In this document: positions 46,401 through 57,240 of the stretch, in pieces
Layout of the letters: each line of letters starts with the position of its first letter
How positions within the stretch are numbered: the stretch's first letter is position 1
From: Muricea muricata
Taxonomy: Eukaryota > Cnidaria > Anthozoa > Malacalcyonacea > Plexauridae
Assembly: GCA_963855995.1 (NCBI GenBank)
Contig: OY979731.1
Coordinates: 4,930,942-4,994,941 of the forward strand
Direction: 5' to 3'
DNA: 64,000 nucleotides
Position numbers and translations under genes: made by a program
Notes under the pieces: generated by a model
Seen by the model: the letters and a program-made list of their open reading frames with translations, nothing else
The model's database searches: none
Told to the model about the DNA's origin: nothing

Positions 46401-49400
46401 TAATCATGGCATACATCGAAGGTAGCCACTAATGAAATATTTCATTTTTACAATGCTGCCATTATATGAATATTCGGGCAATATATTGATTTCAACTGTG
46501 GGCATCTGATTACGATAAAACGCTCCACCCACATACTGTAAGTGTGTATTTTTCTTCACATAACTATTGTTTTTATTGTATTATTATATGATATTGTTAT
46601 TTTTATATAACAGATTTGTATAGTGTATATTTATATACACATTTTTGTAAATAGCTATATACATATACAGCTGTAATTATGGTGTTGTGGAAATTATTAT
46701 CATATTAACATCGACATACATAAACTTAACAAGAACATATTGCACAAGAGTCAAACGACATACAAAACACAAAGCAGCGGAATAATCACAATGGCATACA
46801 TCGGAGGTAGCCGCAAATTGAAGATTCCATTTATTATACACAGCTGCAAAAATATTTAATATTCGGGCAATCTGAAAACAACAAGCCGCTCCATCCCACA
46901 ATATATTGATTTCAACTGTGGGCATCTGATAACGATAAAACGCTCTATCCCACTTAGACATGCATTTCTCATTACACAAGAACAAAGGCAGAATATATAT
47001 ACGGTCACATACACATATTGACTAAAATTAGTAAAATTATAAGCACAATCCGGACACACATATACACAAAACCGAACTGAGTTACAACAATCGTATATAT
47101 ATAAATGCCACAATTCATGAAAAGTTCTGTGTAGAAAAACCCAATGTTGAAATCTCAACGTGGGCATCTGAAAACAGTCAAGTTGCTCTAGTCCATAAAA
47201 CATGAATTGACTTCATGAACATAAAATGAGGGTAAATTGCCAATATAAGCTAATGCACCAGAATGGCAATAGCACAAGGCAAACAAAACCAAAGTTATGG
47301 TAACATACACGGTGCATAAAACACAATAAGATGCAGCAGGATAATCATGGCATACAACATCGTAGCCGCAAACTGAAAATCCCGTAAGGCTGCGACGGTA
47401 CAATTGGGCAACGCCATTGTTGGCCATCTGAAAACATAGAAAAATGCTCCAGCCAAACAATATGTTAAATTATACAGAAAGGTCGTATAAAAACAGTGAA
47501 ATTACACTGCTCCGAGTCCGACCCTTGAAGGCCATGCCAAGCTTGTTCTGCGCTTTGGTTCTAATCATAACAAAGCCAAAGGGGGACCCGCAGATACAAA
47601 CACTGCCCAAATTTCACATCTTTCGAGCTTTATCTGAATTGAAACTCTGGTTTATATTAATTTACGAGCATAGCAACCCAGAGTAGTGTTAGATATTCAG
47701 TTAGTATATCATATATTTTACAAATACAACAATTCGAAATGTAAACAAAGCATTTGTCCACCTACGGACTTGCTTTGGCCCCTAAATGGTTAAATAAAAT
47801 ACCACAAATACCAACTACATCATATAAATATAGTGAAAAAGAACAGACATGCATGCACCCCCAGATACCTGCCTCGACATCTTACTCTAAGATAAGTTTA
47901 CACATGCGTACAACGTATAATGTATAGAGAAGGATAAATAACATCTGCATGTACAAGATTTGCAATCGCGGAGCATGGCCAGAATGTGTAACATTAGAAT
48001 TGAGCGAACAAGTGAGACCTAATATTGACGCTGGAAAACATTAGAATTGAGCGAACAAGTGAGACCTATTATATTGACGCTGGAATCCCAGTGTGGTCGC
48101 TCTAGCTTAGAATATGCAAGTTTACACATATGGTCTATAGATAAGGATAAAAGCATTAAATAACATCTTAAACATATGCAATCATTATGCATGTCCAGAA
48201 TTTGTCAGCAGTAGAATTAACTCAATTAAGTGAACGAGCGAAACTTAGCATTGATGCTCTAGCCCATCCATAATATACACGAGTACTCATATAACGTATA
48301 AAGAAGGATAAATGGCACCACATCCAAAACATATGACATCGCTATTCGCGCTGATGCAAAGATATGTAAATCCTAAACCTGCAAAATTAATTGATCGCGC
48401 CAGACCTGTGAATCAGGCGATAGGAATTCAATATCCTGTTAACCTAATGATTGAGTGGGATTATCTCGCGTTGCTAAGCTACGGAAAAGGACTGTCAGGT
48501 AAAAGGAGACGTGACGCACTTGCGCCGCTAATTCGTTCGTTTGATTCGACCTTTTTAAATCAACTGATTATAGAAGATTTGGTCTTTCGAATTTTTTCGA
48601 ATCGTAAATTGTTTTATAGACAAATTTGCTTTATTTAGCGAAAAAAAAAATTAAATCAACAAGTAATTGTGCCTAGCATATAGTCAACATGTGGTTACGA
48701 TCACATTACCTTGATATCATAGCATATATGTTTATTAGTTTATATAGTCGATCAGGTCGAACAGTGGCGTCGCTACCTCGACAAGTGAGGGAGACATACC
48801 CACATGTATATTCGCGCTCTGCCGAATCGAAAATCGATTCGATTTCAATGAAATTAAATTGAGTGTACAAAACGCAAACATACGAACATGTCCGCCCCAC
48901 CCATCGACCACTCAGCAGCTGGCAACGCCACTGAGGTCGAATTCCAACAAATAAACAAACTTGTAGACGACTCACATAGCTCCTGCTGCGGTGGCAGGGA
49001 ATATTTATTCTTTTGAGAAAAACTATCTACAAAGACTGTAAAATACCATGGTAGGAAGCAAGCATATGCTTCAAATATCCGCAGCAATCCTACCTTTCAG
49101 GTAACCTAGTTAATATACTAACACTTGCACATGTCAACGACGCAAAAGCAATAAAATTAAACTCAGCCATTGCCATAGGGAAATGTTACTTTTCAAGGTA
49201 TAGCGTCGCAAAGATTGTGGTACAAGATCGTTTATATCGTGAGTACTATCACGACCTTGTGAACTGTGTGAGCGAAGCTGCTTGGCACATGCACACTGAG
49301 GATGTATCTGAACGTAAGATATTCCCCTAAGAATTTAGCCCTAATTTGTATAAATCAGAATACCAGGGGCTGTCTTATAAACACCTAAAAGTCACTATAA

Positions 49401-50944
49401 TCGTCCATAGCGACTACTATATAGACTATAGTGCGATTGAAAAGTCATGAATATGTAAATAAAGTCGCACACGTCAACGTCGCAAGTAAAATGGACAGCT
49501 ATTGGTATCCAAATGACCAAATTCAATATATTATTATGTGTCTGAGGATGAGTTACCCCAAACAATTTGGCTCCTATTTCATAAATTGGAATACCAGGGG
49601 CTGTTTGTAAACGCCCAAAGTTCACTGTAGTCGCCTCTTCCACCACAAAGACCATATAACTATATAGTGGCATAGTGCGACTGAATAGGCATGAATATGT
49701 AAGTAAAATTAAGTCATACTTCAACGTCGAAAGTAGCATGGAAATGGCATTGGTATCCAATATACTACATTATTCATAAACTGTGAACTATCTGGTATAC
49801 TTACCACATCCAAGAGATAAAATTTCTTTCGTCCAATTTCTTGATGTGCACTGCAGCCCTCGTGGAATAGGAAAGGAAAGGTGACCCGTTTCACCACCAA
49901 TAAATACCGGATCTTCAAATCACATGACTATACTCAAATTAACTTACGCGCGCAAATAACCTATTTCGCATAATTACTTCGAATTATAAATTATTACGGG
50001 AAGCAATAAAAACTCTTATCGCCGTGGCAATAAGCCCCTATCCTGCTCGACCTCATTCAATAATTGTATAATATATACCGAGAACGAGGAATATATGTGA
50101 TATATTTCCCGAGGAGCAACAGAGTCCGACGACAAATTTATCACTAATATATAGTTCAGGTTCTTCGTATATAAAAGACTTATTTAATTCTTGAGGAGCC
50201 AAAACACTCATTGCTTCTTTAAAACTTGGTTTACGTCTGCATTATCCAAGAACATTTTTCAGTGATTGTTTAATTAGCGTCATAAAAATTGCTAAAATTT
50301 GAAAATTTTACTATAAGGGCCTGGTTGAAGTGCGTATTGCATTATTCGCCTTCGGAAAAATCCATACAAAACGGCGGACGTAAAAATAACTTCGTATATG
50401 GCAGATATACTATGTTGAAATATTTTTAACAGATTTTTCTCGTTTTGCTTAATTAAGCAGTTGTCAGAACAATTATTTACCTCAGTGTTTTTTTTCTATT
50501 CAACTCTAGGTAAATGGCTTTGAGGAACCTGGCTCCTACATCCGGAAGGTTAAGTACAACATAAGCATAGAGCAGGTTATCGCAATAATCGAGCGTTCTG
50601 AGAAATGTAAACAATTTATAAAATATGAATGTTATAACGCTGGGCTCTGGTTTGGAGAGTATGGTGGTTCTTGGTCGTGGTGGGTGTCCCGAGATGGCGC
50701 GAAGATGACGTATTGGGGAGGAGCTCCACCCGGCAGCTCCAAGTGTAAATGTGGAATGACCGACAGTTGTGTGGTTAAAGGCGAAGTATGTAACTGCGAC
50801 CAGAATTATAATATTTGGTCTGAAGACAGTGGTGACCTGACGGATAAAGATACACTGCCTGTGACTGAACTGAGGCTTGGAGATACTCGTGGTAGTAATG
50901 AAGTTGGTTACCACACCCTTGGGGTACTTCGTTGCTGGGGATAA
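40883..50944 (+). CDS. Copy C: intact secreted PAN + CASPR-type FReD protein (331 residues)
   Basis: Five exons: 40883-41000, 41418-41644, 42274-42286, 43489-43691 and 50510-50944 (118+227+13+203+435 = 996 nt, in frame to TAA). Product: signal peptide (about 1-28, cleavage before EQC), a PAN/Apple-like domain (about 29-115), a short linker from the micro-exon, and a fibrinogen-related domain of the neurexin-IV/CNTNAP type (about 120-331) with ten cysteines and no transmembrane segment. Known relatives act in cell-surface recognition and adhesion; a secreted lectin-like role is only inferred. Intron 4 is 6.8 kb, of which about 5.9 kb (44203-50068) is absent from the matching intron of copy B. 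It is the only copy with all exons intact. Confidence 0.8.
41418..41644 (+). CDS. Copy C exon 2 (PAN/Apple-like domain)
   Basis: AAAACAG|GACCACC to GCG|GTATGT, 227 nt. Codes GPPLSTKEIISNHTVEP, IHCHYLCYKEPNCVGFNI and VNCQLTNTTRR, ending FYSDVDA. Confidence 0.88.
42274..42286 (+). CDS. Copy C 13-nt micro-exon
   Basis: TTTTATAG|GCAAAGACTGAAG|GTAGAA; codes AKTE plus one base. The donor is weaker than in copy B (GTAGAA against GTAAGA). Confidence 0.75.
42578..42655. repeat. Left arm of inverted-repeat pair around exon 4 of copy C
   Basis: CCAAGCGGATATGACGATTT onward. The reverse complement is at 44203-44278 with about five or six mismatches in 75 bp. Confidence 0.8.
42721..42785. repeat. Hairpin
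   Basis: AAAATATCGTATCAACACAC and complement around a 21-base loop that repeats part of the arm. Confidence 0.7.
42894..43208 (+). other. Unassigned ORF in copy C intron 3
   Basis: A 104-codon frame, charged in the first half (EKDVDEFKEAEENQKIKRKP) with SPFELNTHELKQVNLKR and a hydrophobic end. It may be a transposon gene fragment; no family recognised. Confidence 0.25.
43237..43357. repeat. Fold-back element, about 120 bp
   Basis: Arms GAATAATACATGAGTGCTTG and complement (39 bp each), with a smaller palindrome (GATATCTCAGATATC) in the loop. Confidence 0.75.
43382..43468. repeat. (TAA)n microsatellite next to exon 4 acceptor
   Basis: About 29 units of the AAT/TAA trinucleotide ending 20 bp before exon 4 of copy C; it occupies the place of the polypyrimidine tract. 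Confidence 0.95.
43489..43691 (+). CDS. Copy C exon 4 (FReD N-terminal part)
   Basis: CCATTGTAG|AATTAAAGAG to GAG|GTATGA. ELKSRIKERSTPSTCTEI, SGNYDINPDN, AVYCDMTSENGTG; VIEHDSE replaces the VIGHDSE of the others. Intact. A TAA-type microsatellite ends 20 bp before the exon. Confidence 0.88.
44203..44278. repeat. Right arm of inverted-repeat pair
   Basis: Reverse complement of 42578-42655. Its start coincides with the point where intron 4 of copy C stops matching intron 4 of copy B. Confidence 0.8.
44290..44385. repeat. Tandem hairpin repeat, two copies
   Basis: AAATATACGACATTATGACT...CGTATATTGA occurs twice head to tail (44304 and 44345), each able to pair ATATACGA with TCGTATAT. Confidence 0.75.
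44386..45559. other. Intron sequence, no gene seen
   Basis: Part of the expansion of copy C intron 4. Short unsupported frames only. Confidence 0.35.
45560..45860. repeat. Degenerate tandem repeat, about 100-120 bp period
   Basis: Three copies of a segment with GTGAACCTTACCCCTGTGTC and CAGTTCA at about 45607, 45725 and 45821. Confidence 0.65.
46340..47460. repeat. Degenerate tandem repeat, period about 400 bp
   Basis: Copies of ATTGATTTCAACTGTGGGCA at 46490 and 46908, a weaker one near 47150, and of GGCATACATCG..GGTAGCC at 46408, 46792 and 47350. Minus-strand frames over these repeats are not convincing genes. Confidence 0.6.
47890..48310. repeat. Tandem repeats (about 47 bp and about 190 bp)
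   Basis: GAATTGAGCGAACAAGTGAG repeats at 47998 and 48045. The larger unit (GTTTACACAT...AAGGATAAA...CCAGAAT) repeats near 47900, 48120 and, partly, 48275. Confidence 0.65.
48311..49325. other. No supported gene
   Basis: A 108-codon plus frame at 48312 shows no domain and starts inside repeat sequence. Confidence 0.3.
49326..49770. repeat. Tandem duplication, period about 230 bp
   Basis: GAATACCAGGGGCTGT occurs at 49358 and 49591, with matching context through CATGAATATGTAA and TTGGTATCCAA. Confidence 0.75.
50510..50944 (+). CDS. Copy C exon 5 (FReD C-terminal part)
   Basis: CAACTCTAG|GTAAATGG, 144 residues then TAA. VNGFEEPGSYIRKVKYN, CKQFIKYEC, GSWSWWVSRDGAKMTYWGG, SSKCKCGMTDSC, CNCDQNYNIW, LPVTELRLGD, LGVLRCWG. 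Upstream sequence 50072-50165 matches 32622-32715, the corresponding place in copy B. Confidence 0.85.
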   Translation, partial: VNGFEEPGSYIRKVKYNISIEQVIAIIERSEKCKQFIKYECYNAGLWFGEYGGSWSWWVSRDGAKMTYWGGAPPGSSKCKCGMTDSCVVKGEVCNCDQNYNIWSEDSGDLTDKDTLPVTELRLGDTRGSNEVGYHTLGVLRCWG

Positions 50945-51194
50945 TAAGCAGTGGACTAGGTCATGAATTACCATTTACTGTAAGTTAATTCCGTTAATTA
51001 CCATTTAATTCCGTTAAAAATGTAGTAACTAATTTATGTATACGCATGGAGGTATATAAATATGTAACTATGTAACTGGTCAGTAATTATCATTACAATG
51101 CAAAAAGTCGCATATAACCAACGTAATTACTTTGGAAACATTGACCAGAGGTGTTATGCTCCACGGTAAAATTGCTGTGGATGAGGGTAAAGAA

Positions 51195-52130
51195 TAACGA
51201 ATCTTTATAGTAGTAGTAGTAATAGTAGCAACTTTATTTAACGAGGGTAAAACACATTACAGCCGAAGGCTGAAAAACTCGTGGCCCTCACTATACGTAC
51301 TAATTACATGAAAATGCAATAAATTATATTATAGCTACAATATACTTGTATAATCTTACCAGCTTAATAGCTATAAAAACTTGTGGCCCTCACTACACTA
51401 AGAATTACAGGATAAATTACAATATAGTATACTTAAACTACGTTGAAAAGTAAACTTTAAAAAATGATATAAATCTAGATGTTGTTCAGTTAAAAATGTT
51501 CGGTATTTATTCTTAAAGTACCTATGTTTGAACATGATCAGTAATATCCGTGGTAATGCTATTCCACAGCTTAGCTGCCGCTATTAAGAAAGATTTGCCC
51601 CCTTCCATTTGCCGATTGTATTTAAGACAAACAACAGTTTTTTTGCCATATCGTGAAGTTCGCGACGATGTTTGACTAACTGTTACAAATTTTTCAGCGA
51701 CTTAAAATGCGGCTAATTCATCTAAACTCTTTAAAACCATACAACATTTATTTATTTTGAGTTCATCAGTAAAAAGTATCCATTTCAGTTTTTTGAAGAA
51801 AGTCATGGCTCTCTCTTCTCTTTATTTGGTATTTAAGATGACTCTTGTAGCACGTTTTTGAAGTTTAAACAATCTACCAAGATTTTCTTGACTGGTCCTC
51901 GACCAAACCAAACCACCATACATGAACAATGGTTTGATTATAGCATTATAGTATTGGATTCGTTCTCTATTTGGTAAATTATGTCTCATGGAATTCAATA
52001 GTCTGATCCTCTTCGTCAGTTTTTTGCATAGCGCGTCTATGTGATCATTGAAACTTAGGTTCCGGACAAAGATAACTTCGTAACACGGGACTTGTTCGAG
52101 TAGCACGCCTAAAAATAACAAACAAGTTAA
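51195..52130 (-). mobile_element. 5'-truncated LINE
   Basis: On the minus strand the frame 52121-51822 contains LSFNDHIDALCKKLTKRI, YYNAIIKPLFMYGGLVW and LFKLQKRATRVIL, then, across frame breaks, GKSFLIAAAKLWNSI, the C-terminal RT signature. The 3' UTR ends with AATAAAG and a run of ACT triplets at 51209-51228. Confidence 0.8.
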
Positions 52131-52180
52131 ACAGAATCATTTAAATCTTGTTAACATTCGATCATTTTCTTCATTTTCTA

Positions 52181-53379
52181 AAGTGAACGAGTTGAGCACA
52201 ATGATGTAACTGCAATCACGGATCTAAAAGAGACCTTCTAATTTGATATTGCAGAACTTAGCAAGTCGGGAATCATGTTTTTCGCGCTCAAGCCATCGAG
52301 ATGACCAAAACAACATGTTGAAATGTGAAACCTATAACTTGCTTGTAAACTCAAAAGAAACGACTTTAAAACCATCAAAATCGCGTTTTAAGCGTTCTAG
52401 AAGCGATTTGACCGTGAAAACATGCTCAAATCACCAACTAAAAATTGCCGTCTTAAATCGACCACGGCGACGTATTAGAGCTTAAAATGGTTTTTTTAGT
52501 ACTAGAATGAACGAGTTGAGCACAATCATGTACTGTAATCACGGACCTAAAAGAGACCTTCTAAATGGAATTTGAAGAACTTAGCAAGTCGGGAATCATG
52601 TTTTCGGCGCTCAAACCATCGAGATGAGCGAAATAACATGTTGAAATGAGAAACCTATAACTTGCTTATAAACTCAAAAGAAACGATCTTAGCACCATCA
52701 AAATCGCGCTTTAAGCCTTCTAGAAGCGATTTGAGCGTGAAAACATGCTCAAATCACTAACTAAAAATTGCCGTCTTAAATCGATCACGGCGACGTTTTA
52801 CAGCTTAAAATGCTGTTTTCAGTGCTAAAGTGAACGAGTTAAGCGCAATGATGTACTGCAATCACAGATCTAAAAGAGACCTTCTAAATGGAAATTGAAG
52901 AACTTAGCAAGTCGGCAATCATGTTTACGGCGCTCAAACCATCGAATTGAGCGAAATAACATGTTAAAATGAGAAACCCATAACTTGCTTGTAAACTGAA
53001 AAGAAACGATCTTAGAACCATCAAAATCGCGTTTTAAGCGTTCTAGAAGCGATTTGAGCGTGAAAACATGCTCAAATCACTAACTAAAAATTGCCGTCAT
53101 AAATCGATCACGGCGACGTTTTACAGCTTAAAATGCTGTTTCAAGTGCTAAAGTGAACGAGTTGAGCGCAATGATGTACTGCAATCACGGATCTAAAAGA
53201 GACCTTCTAAATGGAAATTGCAGAACTTAGCAAGCCGGGAATCATGTTTTCGGCGGTCAAACCATCGAGATGAGCGAAACAACATGTTGAAATGAGAAAC
53301 CCAAAACTTGCTTGTAAACTGAAAAGAAACGATCTTAGAACCATAAAAACATGCTCAAATCACCAACTAAAAATTGCCG
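52181..53379 (-). repeat. Satellite array, first orientation
   Basis: Monomers start at 52185, 52509, 52832 and 53155 (marker GAACGAGTTGAGC or AAGC variant), spacing 324, 323 and 323 bp. Strand is arbitrary (opposite to the following block). The last monomer is cut short and lacks about 45 bp near 53345. Confidence 0.95.
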
Positions 53380-56187
53380 GTTTCGCTCATCTCTATGGTT
53401 TGAGCGCCGAAAACATGATTCCCGACTTGCTAAGTTCTGCAATTTCCATTTAGAAGGTCTCTTTTATATCCGTGATTGCAGTACATCATTGCGCTCAACT
53501 CGTTCACTTTAGCACTGAAAACACCATTTTAAGCTCTAAAACGTCGCCGTGGTCGATCTAAGACGGCAATTTTTATTTGGTGATTTGAGCATGTTTTTAC
53601 GCTCAAATCGCTTCTAGAACGCTTAAAACGCGACTTTTATGGTTCTAAGATCGTTTCTTTTCAGTTTACAAGCAAGTTATAGGTTTCTCATTTCAACATG
53701 TTGTTTCGCTCATCTCGATGGTTTGAGCGCTAAAAACATGATTCCCGACTTGCTAAGTTTTGCAATATCAAATTAGAAGGTCTCTTTTAGATCCGTGATT
53801 GCAGTACATCATTGCGCTCAACTCGTTCACTTTAGCACTGAAAACAGCATTTTAAGCTGTAAAACGTCGCCGTGATCGATTTATGACGGCAATTTTTAGT
53901 TAGTGATTTGAGCATGTTTTCACGCTCAAATCGCTTCTAGAACGCTTAAAACGCGATTTTGATGGTTCTAAGATCGTTTCTTTTCAGTTTACAAGCAAGA
54001 TATAGGTTTCTCATTTCAACATCATGTTTCATTCATCTCGATGGTTTGAGCGCCGTAAACATGATTCCCGACTTGCTAAGTTCTGCAATTTCCATTTAGA
54101 AGGTCTCTTTTAGGTCCCTGATTGCAGTACATCATAACGCTCAACTCGTTCGTTCTAGCACTAAAAACACCATTTTAAGCCCTAAAACGTCGCCGTGGTC
54201 GATTTTAGACGGCAGATTTTAGGTGGTGATTTGGGTATGTTTTCACGCTCAAATCGCTTCCAGAACGCTTAAAACGCGATTTTGATGGTTCTAAGATCGT
54301 TTTTTTTCAGTTTACAAAAAAGTTATAGGTTTCTCATTTCAACATGTTGTTTCGCTCATCTCGATGGTTTGAGCGCCGAAAACATGATTCCCGACTTGCT
54401 AAGTTCTTCAATTTCCATTTAGAAGGTCTCTTTTAGGTCCGTGATTGCAGTACATCATTGCGCTCAACTCGTTCACTCAAGCACTAAAAACACCATTGTA
54501 AGCTCCAAAACGTCGCCGTGGTCGATTTAAGACGGCAATTTTTAGTTGGTGATTTGAGCATGTTTTTACGCTCAAATCGCTTCTAGAACGCTTAAAACGC
54601 GACGTTTATGGTTTTAAGATCGTTTCTTTTCAGTTTACAAGCAAGTTATAGGTTTCACATTTCAACGTGTTGTTTCGGTCATCTCGATGGTTTGAGCGCC
54701 GAAAACATGATCCCCGACTTGCTAAGTTCTGCAAGCAAGTTATAGGTTTCTCATTTCAACATGATGTTTCGCTCATTTCGATGGTTTGAGCGCCGAAAAC
54801 ATGATCCCCGACTTGCAAAGTTCAGCAAATTCCATTTAGAAGGTCCTTTTAGGTCCGTGATTGCTGTACATCATTGCACTCAACTTGTTCACTCAAGCAC
54901 TAAAAACACCATTGTAAGCTCCAAAACGTCGCCGTGGTCGATTTAAGACGGCAATTTTTAGTTGGTGATTTGAGTATGTTTTTACGCTCAAATCGCTTCT
55001 AGAACGCTTAAAACGCGACTTTTATGATTTTAAGATCGTTTCTTTTCACTTTACAAGCAAGTTATAGGTTTCTCATTTCAACATGTTGTTTCGCTCATCT
55101 CGATGATTTGAGCGCCGAAAACATGATTCCCGACTTGCTAAATTCTGCATTTTCCATTTAGAAGGTCTCTTTTAGGTCCGTGATTGCAGTACATGATTGC
55201 GCTCAACTCGTTCACTTTACCACTGAAAACACCATTTTAAGCTGAAAAACGTCGCCGTGATCGATTTAAGACGGCAATTTCTAGTTAGTGATTTGAGCAT
55301 GTTTCACGCTCAAATCGCTTCTAGAACGCTTAAAACGCGATTTTGATAGTTCTAAGATCGTTTCTTTTCAGTTTACAAGCAAGTTATAGGTTTCTCATTT
55401 CAACATGTTATTTCGCTCATCTCGAGGGTATGAGCGCCGAAAACATGATTCCCGACTTCCCAAGTTCTGCAAATTCCATTTAGAAGGTCTCTTTTAGGTC
55501 CCTGATTGCAGTACATCATAACGCTCAACTCGTTAACTTTAGCACTGAAAACACCATTTTAAGGTCTAAAACGTCACCGTGATCGATTTAAGACGGCAAT
55601 TTTTAGTTGGTGATTTGAGCATGTTTTTACGCTCAAATCGCTTCTAGAACGCTTAAAACGCGACGTTTATAGTTCTAAGATCGTTTCTTTTCAGTTTAAA
55701 AGAAAGTTTTAGGTTTCTCATTTCAACATGTTGTTTCGCTCATCTCGATGGTTTGAGCGCCGAAAACATGATTCCCGACTTGCTAAGTTCTGCAATTTCC
55801 ATTTATAAGGTCTCTTTTATGTCCGTGATTGCAGTAGATCATTGCGCTCAACTCGTTCACTTTAGCACTGAAAACACCATTTTAAGCTCTAAAACGTCGC
55901 CGTGATCGATTTAAGACGGCAATTTTTAGTTGGTGATTTGAGCATGTTTTTACGCTCAAATCGCTTCTAGAACGCTTAAAACGCGACGTTTATGGTTTTA
56001 AGATCGTTTCTTTTCAGTTTACAAGCAAGTTATAGGTTTCTCATTTCAACATGTTATTTCGCTCATCTCGAGGGTATGAGCGCCGAAAACATGATTCCCG
56101 ACTTGCCAAGTTCTGCAAATTCCATTTAGAAGGTCTCTTTTAGGTCCCTGATTGCAGTACATCATAACGCTCAACTCGTTAACTTTA

Positions 56188-57084
56188 AAGTTCGTTAACT
56201 TTAAAGAACTTTAACTTCAAAGCCATGTAAATGTATTTGCCGAAAATTCCAAAGCAAATGGCATGGAACTGAAGGAAACCAAATGCAAAGAATTAAGAAT
56301 AAGTTTCTCCACACTCAACAAATCTTTTGACCCTATAATTATCAACAATAAGAACGTTGAAGTGGTAACTGTTGTAAAATTATTGGGCGTTACCCTATCT
56401 AACGACCTTAAATGGAATTCCCATATAGCCAACACGTGTAAAAAGGTATCGACACGGCTATATTTCCTTAGACAACTAAAGCGTGCCGGGTTACCACCAG
56501 AAGATTTAATTCAGTTCTATGTGACATGTATTCGCCCTGTGATTGAGTATGCTTGTGAGGCGTTCCATGATTCATTACCGCAGTACCTGTCTAATGATCT
56601 GGAAAGACTTCAAAAACGTGCTTTTCGCATAATTTTTCCAGAGCTGCATTATCAAGAAGTCTTGGAATCATTTAACATTTTGTCACTACATGACCGGAGG
56701 GTGAAATTAACTACGAAACTTTTTAATGAAATAATGAACAACCCAAATCACAAATTAAAGAGCCTACTTCCATCTGCCCAAGGAAAAATTGACGGTCCCT
56801 TCTTAAGGAAACAGAGATACTTTAATATTCCTGTGTGTAAGACGAATAGATTAAATGACAGTTTTATAATACATAATTCGAATAGATATTTTAAATAATA
56901 ATACGATCAAATTTATAAGCATGATTATCTTGTAAATATATTAATCGAAGTTAAATCTTGTAAATATTGTATTCAAAGACATTTTTAATAATTCGAAATT
57001 TTGTAAACATAAGCACAATTCAGCTCTTATGGCTGTAAGGTCTTTTTGTTATAATAAACTATCTATCTATCTATCTATCTATCT
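56188..57084 (+). mobile_element. 5'-truncated LINE inserted in satellite
   Basis: The frame 56263-56898 (211 codons) is intact RT C-terminus: VVKLLGVTLSNDLKWNSHI, FYVTCIRPVIEYACEAFHDS, LERLQKRAFRIIFPE and SLHDRRVKLTTKLF. The 3' UTR ends in (ATCT)n at 57059-57084. The satellite stops at 56187 and resumes at 57084 with about 90 bp missing, so the insertion went with a target deletion. Confidence 0.85.
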
Positions 57085-57240
57085 CAAATCGCTTCTAGAA
57101 CGCTTAAAACGCGACGTTTATGGTTTTAAGATCGTTTCTTTTCAGTTTACAAGCAAGTTATAGGTTTCACATTTCAACGTGTTGTTTCGGTCATCTCGAT
57201 GGTTTGAGCGCCGAAAACATGATTCCCGACTTGCTAAGTT

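Noticed and set aside
46677..47460. Three overlapping minus-strand frames of 90-115 codons
   Set aside because: They lie in a degenerate ~400-bp tandem repeat and have no domain, signal or splice support.
48312..48638. 108-codon plus-strand frame
   Set aside because: Begins within tandem repeat sequence and has no recognisable domain; kept out as a gene.
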